From Actinomycetes bacterium (GTDB taxonomy: Bacteria; Actinomycetota; Acidimicrobiia; Acidimicrobiales; Acidimicrobiaceae), in the NCBI GenBank assembly GCA_021785005.1, contig JAJYGT010000093.1:1-43798 (forward strand): 43,798 nt of DNA, given 5' to 3'. Numbering within the stretch: position 1 is the first letter of the stretch; the number at the start of each line of letters is the position of its first letter. The notes under the pieces were generated by a model. It saw only the letters and a program-made list of their open reading frames with translations. It was not told the origin of the DNA and made no database searches. This document shows, piece by piece, positions 17,366 to 26,010 of the stretch. The position numbers and the translations under genes are program-made.

Positions 17366-18208
17366 ATGGTATTTGTAAGTGGATTTGCGACGAGGCGTTT
17401 TGGGAGAGAAACACACGCCATTTATTTGCTCGATGAGCAACACTGTATTGAGACTGATTTTTTTGACGTGGGCGCCATGCTGGAAAAAGGAATCAATTTG
17501 CCTGAATTTAGGTCCCACCTTCTTGAAAATCCCAAAACAGTTCCGTATTTAGCGAGCGAACTCACCCCTTTGGTGAGGTATCCGTCCAAGATAATTTGTC
17601 TGGGACTCAATTACGCCGACCACGTAGCTGAAATGGGTCGCAAAGGTGCCAATTTCCCGACACTGTTTGCTAAATTTAGTGATTCTATGACTGGACCGTA
17701 CTCAGACATTGAGCTGCCCACTAATTCCCAACAGGTGGACTATGAGGCCGAATTGGCAATTATTATAGGCCGAACTGCTACAAAAGTTCCGGTTGAAGCG
17801 GCCGCTAATTACATAGCAGGATTTACTATAAGCAATGACGTATCGATGCGAGATTATCAGTGGCGTACAAGCCAGTTTTTGCAGGGAAAGATATTTGACG
17901 CCTCGACGCCGTTGGGGCCCGTGCTGGTAAACGCCGTCGACGTGGATTTTGGACATGACCTTGCCATAACGAGTTTAGTGAACGGTCAAATACGGCAGGC
18001 GTCAAGAACGTCTCAAATGATCTTTGGTATCAACGAAACAATAAGCTACATTTCGCAGATAACTACACTTAGACCCGGTGATGTAGTTCTGACTGGGACA
18101 CCGCGGGGTGTTGGGGCAGCGATGGATCCTCCTACCTTCTTGAAATCCGGCGATATCGTCACCTGTGAGATCGAGGGACTGGGATCAATCTCTAACCTGT
18201 TTGTTTGA
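17366..18208 (+). CDS. Fumarylacetoacetate hydrolase family protein
   Basis: Member of the FAH superfamily (hydrolases, isomerases and decarboxylases in catabolism of aromatic and other keto-acids), about 280 residues. The catalytic C-terminal domain shows KIICLGLNYADHVAEMG, metal-binding acidic residues in DYEAELAIIIG and SNDVSMRDYQW, KIFDASTPLGP and LTGTPRGVGAAMDPP. I prefer the ATG at 17366 because AAAAGGGA lies eight bases upstream; an ATG at 17321 would add 15 residues and has no ribosome binding site. The exact substrate cannot be inferred, and no aromatic-degradation genes are nearby. Confidence 0.88.
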   Translation: MVFVSGFATRRFGRETHAIYLLDEQHCIETDFFDVGAMLEKGINLPEFRSHLLENPKTVPYLASELTPLVRYPSKIICLGLNYADHVAEMGRKGANFPTLFAKFSDSMTGPYSDIELPTNSQQVDYEAELAIIIGRTATKVPVEAAANYIAGFTISNDVSMRDYQWRTSQFLQGKIFDASTPLGPVLVNAVDVDFGHDLAITSLVNGQIRQASRTSQMIFGINETISYISQITTLRPGDVVLTGTPRGVGAAMDPPTFLKSGDIVTCEIEGLGSISNLFV

Positions 18209-18230
18209 TCCAACGTTGTACGTTGGATCA
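18206..18230. terminator. Perfect hairpin overlapping the stop of the FAH gene
   Basis: TGATCCAACG (18206-18215) pairs perfectly with CGTTGGATCA (18221-18230) around a 5-base loop. The first three bases are the stop codon of the FAH gene. No T-run follows, so it may be a weak or Rho-assisted terminator, or an mRNA 3'-end stabiliser. Confidence 0.5.
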
Positions 18231-18351
18231 ACTTTGGATCTGGTTTTACCACGATCTAAAGAGATGCCGTCACAACCTTTTGAAAGCAAGATTCACGTTT
18301 AATTTCGGATAAAAGCTAACCTCATCGAATGAATAAGATCGCAGGTGAATC

Positions 18352-18370
18352 CTCACAACTAAGTTGTGAG
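18352..18370. terminator. Inverted repeat after the SHOCT gene
   Basis: CTCACAAC and GTTGTGAG form an 8-bp stem with a 3-base loop (or 7 bp with 5). It sits just past the stop of the minus-strand SHOCT gene, in the convergent gap with the FAH gene. There is no T-run on either side, so a terminator role is tentative. Confidence 0.35.
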
Positions 18371-18376
18371 CCTCAT

Positions 18377-18664
18377 TTACCCAGGTGAGGCACTAGGACC
18401 ATTGTCAGGATACCCCAAAACTCTAAGCGCGTCCCTGTACTCTTGTTCGGTAATTTCGCCAGACGCAAAGCGTCGATCCAAAATCAGTTTTGGATCATTT
18501 GGGTCTTGAATCGATTGTTTCGGGCTGTTCTTTACAAGTTTGTTCGAGAAATAATTGACGAACATAAATCCGAAAACCACGATTAGTACAATGAAAATCA
18601 TAAATCCAATAAACATACCGATTGGGTAATCGCCGCGTAACCCGTAATACCAGCCCATATCCAT
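18377..18664 (-). CDS. Small membrane protein with SHOCT domain
   Basis: Protein of about 95 residues. One hydrophobic helix (IGMFIGFMIFIVLIVVFGFM) is followed by a C-terminal SHOCT motif, LDRRFASGEITEQEYRD, a short helical oligomerisation element often found on small membrane proteins. I chose the ATG at 18664, preceded by AAGG at five bases; a TTG at 18685 would add seven residues. The gene runs convergent to the FAH gene. No specific function can be given. Membrane location is inferred from the single helix. Confidence 0.75.
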   Translation of the reverse strand: MDMGWYYGLRGDYPIGMFIGFMIFIVLIVVFGFMFVNYFSNKLVKNSPKQSIQDPNDPKLILDRRFASGEITEQEYRDALRVLGYPDNGPSASPG

Positions 18665-18910
18665 ACTCGCCTTTACTATTGCCAACGAATGTTCTGGTGA
18701 GTTTTGAAATTGCTTCCATTTCGGACCATTGGGAACTTCGTTGGTTCCTTTAGGGTAAGTGTGATTTAAAAGATTGTGAATAGAGTGTGCAATAGCTAAA
18801 AGCCTGCACTAAAACTTACGCGTTCCAGCGGTCTTTGCTAGGGGTAATTTAAGGCAGACCTGTAGGTGATCCGGGTTTTGAAAAATATTTATTAGGCGCT
18901 GCAAGCCAAG

Positions 18911-19111
18911 CTAGAGCGCAATAACAGATGTTATTTGATCGACATCTAAAAACAGTTCTTCTCCCATCGCGGTAACCCACAATGTGGCTTTTTTCCCGGC
19001 GCTTACTGAAACAACCTCGCAGGGCACGATACAGGCCCCCGAGCAAAGTCTCACCTCGCTAAGTCGTGCGCCGAGTTTTTTTATGGTCGCTTCCAGTTCT
19101 ATGGCTTTCAT
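18911..19111 (-). CDS. Small conserved-looking protein, unknown function
   Basis: Protein of 66 residues with a very strong ribosome binding site: GGAGGTGAG lies four bases before the ATG at 19111. An earlier in-frame GTG falls inside that site and is excluded. The sequence begins with a charged helix (MKAIELEATIKKLGARLSE) followed by alternating hydrophobic strands (VRLCSGACIVPCEVVSV, ATLWVTAMGEELFLDV). The pattern suggests a small beta-barrel of SH3/Lsm-like type, but I do not recognise a family. Three cysteines (CSGACIVPC) lie close together. It is divergent from the glnB cluster, so the two may share a control region. Confidence 0.65.
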   Translation of the reverse strand: MKAIELEATIKKLGARLSEVRLCSGACIVPCEVVSVSAGKKATLWVTAMGEELFLDVDQITSVIAL

Positions 19112-19223
19112 CGCACTCACCTCCGTGCTTATATTTGTCTAATCGGCAAATATTTCCGATGAGTAAAAAATCTTGTACGATGTGAAAACCTTTTTTGTGT
19201 CTAGCTCGTAGCGTGGAGGTCAC

Positions 19224-19261
19224 GTAACAGAGAAGTAACAAGGGTGAATTGTTCCTGTAAC
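19224..19261 (+). promoter_or_regulatory. Candidate GlnR-type nitrogen-regulator box
   Basis: Four 5-bp elements recur in exact 11-bp phase: GTAAC at 19224, GTAAC at 19235, GAATT at 19246 and GTAAC at 19257. The actinobacterial GlnR consensus is gTnAC-n6-GaAAC repeated at this spacing. The site lies about 80 bases upstream of the first gene of the glnB cluster, a position suited to activation. No GlnR gene is in the window, so the regulator is inferred. Confidence 0.5.
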
Positions 19262-19340
19262 ATCGCTAAAATAGCTTGGCTTCAACGAGTTATTAAGTTT
19301 TTCCAATTTAGTAAAGTTTAACCTTTTATTAAGGGGGCCT

Positions 19341-19663
19341 ATGAACGACCTAAATAGAAACAGCATTTTTAGTGTTGTTTTAGGGTTGCTAGGCATGCTG
19401 GTGCTTGGGGAAACTATCGAGTTGCTATTGAGACCTTATGGCTCTTTGCTAGCTGAACTTTTAGTGGTTGGACTGGTTGTTTTAGCTGCGATTGGCAACC
19501 GAGCTGACGCAATTTCCTTAGTGAATTTCGAGAGTCTAGTGGCTATCCCGGCAATTTATCATTCCAACTTTGCTTGTTGTGGTAAGTGTGTGTCCGCGTC
19601 GAATTTGTCGTTGTCATCGGGACGTTTAGTGGCGCTTGCGGCAAAGGTTGAGGCTCGAGCGCG

Positions 19664-19667
<4 letters not shown>
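19341..19667 (+). CDS. Small membrane protein, first gene of the glnB cluster
   Basis: Protein of 108 residues preceded by AAGGGGG. Two hydrophobic stretches (IFSVVLGLLGMLVLG and LLAELLVVGLVVLAAIG, residues 9-52) suggest two membrane helices, followed by a short soluble tail with CCGKC at about 78-82. I recognise no family. In many actinobacteria the gene before glnB encodes the ammonium transporter AmtB; this protein is far too short for that and shares no visible motif with it. Its stop overlaps the next start (ATGA at 19664), a sign of translational coupling. Confidence 0.65.
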
Positions 19668-20172
<505 letters not shown>

Positions 20173-20351
20173 ACCGAAATTCATCAAGCAAGCCTATATC
20201 AAGCCTTCCACCAAATTTACCAGGTAATGTCTAGGATCGCATTTTTTATCATCAATCTTGTTATAAGCAGCTCCATTCAATTAGCATTTGGGAGCTTCGA
20301 GATGGCAAAGCTGTAATAAACGTCAATTTGTAATTTAAAGAGGTTCGTTTA

Positions 20352-22661
20352 GTGTCGCGAGAAAAAGGTGAATCTAGTCGCCTCGATACCTTTACACGGG
20401 AACGAAATAAGCTGCTTGTGCAGGACTGGTCGTCTCTAGAACCTATGCGAGCCTTGACGAGCGCCGCTGATGAATTTATTTCGTCGCTAGCACTCGAATT
20501 TCGAGGTACGGCATTAGTGGCAATTGGAGGATACGGGAGGTGCGAGTTAGGACCGTTCTCGGATTTGGATGTCTTGCTATTACATAAGCCACGGCTTGCG
20601 ATCGAGAATTTTACTGAAAGCCTTTGGTATCCAATTTGGGACTCAAGGGTCGGCCTTGATTATTCAGTTCGAACAGTAGCTCAAGCAATCAGAGTTGCGG
20701 ATGCTGATCCGCGCGCATTACTTGGCATGTTAGATGCGAGGCTAATTTGCGGTGATGAAATACTATTTCGTACACTATCTAAAAAGATACGAGATAGGTT
20801 TATAAATCGTTTGGACAGATATCGCGTTATCTTTAAGACCCAGTCTGAGACTAGACGTACAGAATCCGGCGAGATTGCTTTCTTGCTCGAACCTGACATC
20901 AAAGAATCTCACGGCGGGCTTCGTGACATTTTAACGCTGAAGCATTTGGTTGAGGCGGATTCTGAACGCACAGGGGATTTAAAGAAACTTCAAACTAGCA
21001 CGGAACTTTTGCTCACTGTGCGAAATATTATGCATTCGCGAGCCTCACGAGCACAGAATCGTCTATACCTGCAAGATCAAGACGCGGTTGCTAGCGCTAT
21101 GGGCTTAAAAGATGCCGATGAGCTCATGTACAGAATTGCCGAAGCGGGCCGGTTTGTTTCCCGCTCATTGGATGAGAATTTTCGGGTTCCGATGGGGAAA
21201 CGACACTCGTCGAAGGTACTTACCGATGAGTGGGGCACCATCCCAAAAGGTGTGTTTTCGCACGGTACCGAGGTTTGTCTAGATCCTGCAGCGCTAGCTC
21301 ATCTCGATGCCTCCGTTATTATTAAAATGGCTGCTACATCGCTAAGTTTGGGTATGGGGCTTTGCATTGATGCACTTTCATTGTGTGCAGGAAGGCTTGA
21401 GCCGCTGCTTACAACATGGGATTCACAAACAATCACCGCCTTAGTTACGCTTTTTTCCTATGGTGATGACTCGATCGCAATCCTTGAACGCCTTGACCAC
21501 TACGGCCTTTTGGACAAAGTATTGCCTGAATGGAAGCGAGTCAGGTACTTACCCCAAAGAAATGCTTACCACACCTACACCGTCGATAGACATTTGATAG
21601 AGGCGGGCGTAGCAGCCGGACGTTTGCGTCGGCGAGTATCAAGGCCGGATTTGTTGATTATTGCTGCCCTTTTGCATGACATCGGAAAAGGCTTGAATGG
21701 CGATCACTCTCATGAAGGGGCGCAAATCGCTAACGTAATTGCCCAGCGGATGGGGTTAAGCCAATACGAGGTTGAGGTGGTCGACCGACTAGTTGAGCAT
21801 CACTTATTACTAGTTGATACCGCCACAAGACGTGATATTTCTGATCCGAAAACTGTGCATGATGTGGCGACTAAAGTGGTTGACACGCTAACTTTGGAAC
21901 TTCTTAGGGTGCTTACCGAGGCCGATTCGAAGGCGACCGGACCGGTAGCTTGGTCGCTTTGGAAGGAAGAATTGCTTGACGGCCTATTCCAGGCCACGCT
22001 TGCCCATATGCGTGGCGAGTCGTCAAATCCGAACCCACATTTTCCGGGTAAATTCGAAGTCGATCTTATGCACTCGTTTGACGGTACTTTGATCGTGAGT
22101 GGCGAGGCTGACACCTTGTGGGTCGTCGCAGCCGATGAAGTTGGTCTTTTTGCAAAAATAACTGGTACCTTAGCCGTGCTCGGTCTTGCGATTCTATCCG
22201 CTGATGTTTTCTCCCAAGACGGTGTGGCTATCGAAAGATTTAGAGTGGCGCGTGCTCACGGTCGAGAACCGAACTGGGCACGGTTCCAAATTGAAGCACT
22301 AAAAACGTTAGCTGACCCGACCACGTTAGAAGCACGTATCTTGGAAAAGACAAAGGCGAATAGAACGCGGCGTAAAGTGGCCGAGAGTGCAAAAATTTTA
22401 CCGCGGGTAACAATCCACCGAGACGCATCGGAGCGCGCGACCGTAATTGAAGTTTGTGGTCCGAATTCGCCTGGATTGTTATTCAAACTGACCCATGCGT
22501 TAGCCCGGTATGAACTCGATGTGGTACACGCCAAAGTGCTTACCATTGGCGATGACGTGGTCGATACCTTCTATGTGGTGGACGCTGATCAGCGGCGTAT
22601 CGAGTCAACAGATATGATGAACGCCCTAGAACTAGAACTATTAGCTGTTGCAGAGACTTGA
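20352..22661 (+). CDS. glnD: PII nucleotidyltransferase / nucleotidyl-removing enzyme GlnD
   Basis: Modifies PII at Tyr51 under nitrogen limitation and reverses it when glutamine is high. In actinobacteria the transferred group is AMP. The 769-residue protein has the nucleotidyltransferase motif GGYGRCELGPFSDLDVLLLH (about residues 55-75), the GlnD signature DIKESHGGLRDILTLKHL, an HD domain with HDIGKGLNGDHSHEGA (about 440-455) and two C-terminal ACT domains (about 595-665 and 690-765). One oddity is a cysteine in place of the second conserved glycine in the usual GRGE. The GTG start has AAAGAGG about eight bases upstream. Confidence 0.94.
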   Translation: MSREKGESSRLDTFTRERNKLLVQDWSSLEPMRALTSAADEFISSLALEFRGTALVAIGGYGRCELGPFSDLDVLLLHKPRLAIENFTESLWYPIWDSRVGLDYSVRTVAQAIRVADADPRALLGMLDARLICGDEILFRTLSKKIRDRFINRLDRYRVIFKTQSETRRTESGEIAFLLEPDIKESHGGLRDILTLKHLVEADSERTGDLKKLQTSTELLLTVRNIMHSRASRAQNRLYLQDQDAVASAMGLKDADELMYRIAEAGRFVSRSLDENFRVPMGKRHSSKVLTDEWGTIPKGVFSHGTEVCLDPAALAHLDASVIIKMAATSLSLGMGLCIDALSLCAGRLEPLLTTWDSQTITALVTLFSYGDDSIAILERLDHYGLLDKVLPEWKRVRYLPQRNAYHTYTVDRHLIEAGVAAGRLRRRVSRPDLLIIAALLHDIGKGLNGDHSHEGAQIANVIAQRMGLSQYEVEVVDRLVEHHLLLVDTATRRDISDPKTVHDVATKVVDTLTLELLRVLTEADSKATGPVAWSLWKEELLDGLFQATLAHMRGESSNPNPHFPGKFEVDLMHSFDGTLIVSGEADTLWVVAADEVGLFAKITGTLAVLGLAILSADVFSQDGVAIERFRVARAHGREPNWARFQIEALKTLADPTTLEARILEKTKANRTRRKVAESAKILPRVTIHRDASERATVIEVCGPNSPGLLFKLTHALARYELDVVHAKVLTIGDDVVDTFYVVDADQRRIESTDMMNALELELLAVAET

Positions 22662-22693
22662 TACCGTGGTGTGGATTGCTGTCTCGTTGAATT

Positions 22694-23749
22694 CTACTTG
22701 AACAGGGCCTTCAAGAGCGCTTCGACGTCGTCTTCTGTGTTGTACATATGAAACGAACTACGTAGTCGTCCATCGCGAAACGACGCAACTATGTGAGATT
22801 CCTGAAGTTTTTTTTCCGTGAGGTCGCAATCGACGCTTACAATTGCGCTGTTCGAAGCTTTCAGTCCAACCTCGCTTCGAAAATGGTTCGCAAGCTTTAT
22901 GTTGTGTTGTCCAATTTGTTCGGGTCCCATAGCGCTAATGAACTTAGTTGCGATTTCGGTGGCTCGCCAACTGAGCCAATCCGGAGACAGTTGATATGCT
23001 CGGGCGTCTCCAGCTAGGCGCAGCGGTGGTCCATAAATTGAGTCCCATGGATCTTCTCCGGCATACCACCCCCCAAAAATAGGCACTAGCCACTCTCTGG
23101 CGGATGGTCGCGTGACGATAAATCCCGTACCTCGAGGTGAGCAGAGCCATTTGTATGCGTGACATGCTACAACGTCGAACATCTCAGCTGTTGCTTTGAC
23201 CCAACCGGCGGCCTGCGTGAAATCTATAAATGTCTTGACATTGTATTTGTCGCATGTATGTGCCAAAGCTTCAAGGTCCAACACTCTTCCATCTGAAGAT
23301 TGAACCGCACTTACAGCTACTGCTGCGAAACTTGCATTGACTGACTCTATTATTTTGTCCAGATCTACGGTTTCTACTACAAGTCGACCTTGAGACTCCA
23401 TTACGTAAAAAGGGAACGTCACGGATGTGAAGTCCTCTTTGGCAACTAGAACTTTTGACCCTAAAGGCAAGGAGGAGGCGACCATACCAGAAACGGTTGA
23501 AAGCTGACTTATTATGCCAACGTTTTCTGGCGAGGTATTGATGATATTTGCAAAATTGCTACAGGATGCCCTAATAATATTGTCTATTGAGCGCACATTG
23601 AGTGTACCATCTTGCCAATGTTGGAGAGTTTCTTTCATTGCACTGACACCTGACTTTGGGGGAATTCCAAGTGTCGCAGTGTCTAGATAGTGACCACTTG
23701 GTCCAAATTCGTTGCGAACTAAATCCGGCGAGAATTGCTGCTTTTCCAC
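22694..23749 (-). CDS. Aminotransferase class V-fold PLP enzyme
   Basis: PLP-dependent enzyme of about 351 residues in the class V aminotransferase/cysteine desulfurase fold. It starts near YLDTATLGIPP, typical of this group. It has the PLP-binding aspartate region TFIDFTQAAGW and the Schiff-base lysine in CHAYKWLCSPRGTGF. I chose the GTG at 23749, with GAGGGG eight bases upstream; a TTG at 23815 would add 22 residues without a ribosome binding site. Without a cysteine-desulfurase active-site loop it is probably not an IscS/SufS enzyme. The substrate is unknown. It converges with glnD. Confidence 0.82.
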   Translation of the reverse strand: MEKQQFSPDLVRNEFGPSGHYLDTATLGIPPKSGVSAMKETLQHWQDGTLNVRSIDNIIRASCSNFANIINTSPENVGIISQLSTVSGMVASSLPLGSKVLVAKEDFTSVTFPFYVMESQGRLVVETVDLDKIIESVNASFAAVAVSAVQSSDGRVLDLEALAHTCDKYNVKTFIDFTQAAGWVKATAEMFDVVACHAYKWLCSPRGTGFIVTRPSAREWLVPIFGGWYAGEDPWDSIYGPPLRLAGDARAYQLSPDWLSWRATEIATKFISAMGPEQIGQHNIKLANHFRSEVGLKASNSAIVSVDCDLTEKKLQESHIVASFRDGRLRSSFHMYNTEDDVEALLKALFK

Positions 23750-23815
23750 GTAAAGATCCCCTCGGTCGCTGCTTTGGATTTTTGATGCAGAATTAATTGT
23801 AATCGAGTTCCACAA

Positions 23816-24473
23816 GAAGGTTTTACCTTGACGAATTTCTAGAAGCAGTACTTGATTGAAGGATTAGGTCTTATGGGGGAATTGATATAAGTATTGCAAG
23901 TAAGAAATCCAAAAGATGTGCTTGTGTGCCATAACATGTAACTGAATTCAAGATACGCTTGAGATTGCTTCAAGAATTTGTCAAATCAAGATATATCGCA
24001 AATTTTAAAAGGAGCAATTTTATTTTGGTGTCCCTATAAATCATTGGTTTAAAAGCATAAAGAAAATACAGATTTTAATTGTCGAAGTTATTTTTACCAA
24101 GTTTCATTTGAGAATGCTGGCGACTTTCGACGTTGTCAATCAAAATATTTCTTAGGTCTTAGCCTAGTAATTCACGTGCCGGAAATATAAAATTATTTTG
24201 AAATCTTTAACGCGGATTTTATTTTTGAAGTCCGACCGCAACATAATTTCGTATCATTACTGAAGAACGTTTTGAAAGTTTGAAGAATATAAGAATTCGA
24301 TAAGAGCATTATAGGACACTTCTGTCATTTTTTACATTCTGTCAACATCTCAACAAACGCTTGGTTTATCGTTGAAGAGTGATGCTTTGTATTTGAATTG
24401 GAAAGCCAAATTTAAAGTTGAATAAATTGTATATATCGAATAAATGTCGATTCGTCTCGAGGACGGTGAATAA
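23816..24473. other. AT-rich intergenic region before the NYN gene
   Basis: About 660 bases, visibly richer in A and T than anything before it, with many A/T runs and no open frame of note. It separates the divergent aminotransferase and NYN genes and must hold their promoters. I see no RNA gene. AT-rich stretches like this can be silenced or horizontally acquired DNA. Confidence 0.5.
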
Positions 24474-25208
24474 ATGGAAAAGGCGCTAGTCGGATTTTAT
24501 TACGATGGATCTTTTTTTGATAAGGTAAGTCGTTATTATCGATTCTTTAATGGTCGGCGAGAATTTTTGAATTTAGGGGGATTGCAGGAACTTATTTGTG
24601 CTCAATTAAATTCGAGCGGCCCAAGTTCTACGGCGCTCTATGAATTAGCCGAGGCGCATTTCTTCAAAGGCAGGTTTTCGACGCGTTCACTAAGAGACTT
24701 CGCAAGAGCGGGGCAAAACATTCGCTCGATATCTACAACGGATGAACTTGGAATTCCCGTCGGAAATACAATTTCTGAAGATGAGCGATACATCAGGGTC
24801 TTAGAGTCGGATCGATACGTGGAAGATAACTTGATGTACGCGAACATTGAACCCCATTACTACCGGGTATCTGACGGCAACGGTTCACATAATGAAAAGG
24901 GAATTGATGTATGGCTAGCACTTTCAGCGTTTGAGGCCGTGATGGAACGAGGTGTGGATGTTGTGGTGGTATTTACCGGCGATGAGGATTTTGTGCCATT
25001 GTTTCGAAAATTAAAGGCAAAAAAGAAGACGGTTGTGCTGGTTTCTGAGAAGGCAGAGTGGGAGGATAGAAATGGTGAGAAACGTTTTCTTGGGTATTCT
25101 CGGCGCTTGGCAGAAGAGGCAGATTTTGTTTTCACGTTGGGTCGGATGATCTCTGAACTAGAGGCAGTCGATGGTAGCTCATGCCAAGAATTATTTATTG
25201 CAAACTAA
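24474..25208 (+). CDS. NYN domain (PIN-like) protein, putative RNase
   Basis: Protein of 244 residues of the NYN/LabA-like (DUF88) type, a PIN-fold nuclease group. Acidic residues expected at the metal site appear in GFYYDGSFFDK (residues 7-17), KGIDVWLALSAFE (about 142-154) and VVFTGDEDFVPLFRKL (about 164-179), in family order. The central insert (residues 30-125) is longer than in minimal NYN proteins. It starts ATG after a GGACGG sequence, follows a long AT-rich region, and is convergent with a methyltransferase. Targets are unknown; RNA cleavage is inferred from the fold. Confidence 0.82.
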   Translation: MEKALVGFYYDGSFFDKVSRYYRFFNGRREFLNLGGLQELICAQLNSSGPSSTALYELAEAHFFKGRFSTRSLRDFARAGQNIRSISTTDELGIPVGNTISEDERYIRVLESDRYVEDNLMYANIEPHYYRVSDGNGSHNEKGIDVWLALSAFEAVMERGVDVVVVFTGDEDFVPLFRKLKAKKKTVVLVSEKAEWEDRNGEKRFLGYSRRLAEEADFVFTLGRMISELEAVDGSSCQELFIAN

Positions 25209-25218
25209 ACCCCGCGCC

Positions 25219-25241
25219 GGCTAAATGTTAGTAATTTAGCC
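25219..25241. terminator. Hairpin between convergent genes
   Basis: GGCTAAAT (25219-25226) pairs with ATTTAGCC (25234-25241) around a 7-base loop, in the 40-base gap between the NYN and methyltransferase stops. A bidirectional terminator is likely from position, although no T-run follows. Confidence 0.5.
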
Positions 25242-25248
25242 TCCAAGC

Positions 25249-26010
25249 TTAAATCAGTTGAGCAACATAAGCTTCGCAGGTAATAGGTATCTCGATAATG
25301 CCCCGAGGGTTTGCATTACGTATCAGGCAATCAGCGCCTTTGGCGATCGTTGCTGTTCTTTGTGGGTCAGGAAGCGTCGAAACATGGCTAAAGCTCTCTA
25401 CGTATGATGCGGCATTATCTGTAGAGATCTCGTGACTAAAGTTAGCGGTTTTCTTGGCAAACTTCGAGAACAATCCGGACTGTTCAATGTTTTTAATAAT
25501 GTTACGCTCTGTGTCGTCTGTTCGCACACTATTTACGATCCGGTCGAATCGATCTAGCCATTCCTCGGCATTAATGCGTTTATTCCATATCAATATCAAA
25601 TGTCCATTCGGTGTCAGCACTCGCGCAATTTCCGCTAACGAAGATTTGAGCTCGAACCAGTGAGCTGCTTGACCAGCAATTACCTGATGGAAGCTTTTGG
25701 CGCCAAACGGTAACTGTTCAGCACGCGCAGCCGCTATGTGTCGGGTGGGTGCGGAGTCGCGTAGATGAGTTAGCATTTCAGGTGACAGATCTGTTGCTAC
25801 AAGCTCTCTGCACCTAGGTGCTACTACCTTGGTCAAGAGACCTGTTCCCGCTCCGAGTTCGAGTACTTTAGATTTTTCGTCGACTATTTTTGAAATCAAG
25901 TCAGTTGGGTAGCTGGGTCGCGATACCGCATAATGGCTTGATACCAGGCTAAAGCTAGAGCCTAGCTTTGCTTGGATGTTGTCGAAGCTCGCATTATTTT
26001 TCACAAGCAT
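25249..26010 (-). CDS. Class I SAM-dependent methyltransferase
   Basis: A 253-residue methyltransferase of the Methyltransf_11/UbiE-like type. SAM-binding motif I is VLELGAGTGLLT at about residues 49-60, followed by the acidic end of strand 2 in VATDLSPEML, then PFGAKSFHQVIAGQAAHWF and LTPNGHLILIWNKR, the usual motif IV/post-motif layout. The phrase AAHWF suggests relation to a group of small-molecule methyltransferases of uncharacterised substrate. Convergent with the NYN gene. Confidence 0.88.
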   Translation of the reverse strand: MLVKNNASFDNIQAKLGSSFSLVSSHYAVSRPSYPTDLISKIVDEKSKVLELGAGTGLLTKVVAPRCRELVATDLSPEMLTHLRDSAPTRHIAAARAEQLPFGAKSFHQVIAGQAAHWFELKSSLAEIARVLTPNGHLILIWNKRINAEEWLDRFDRIVNSVRTDDTERNIIKNIEQSGLFSKFAKKTANFSHEISTDNAASYVESFSHVSTLPDPQRTATIAKGADCLIRNANPRGIIEIPITCEAYVAQLI

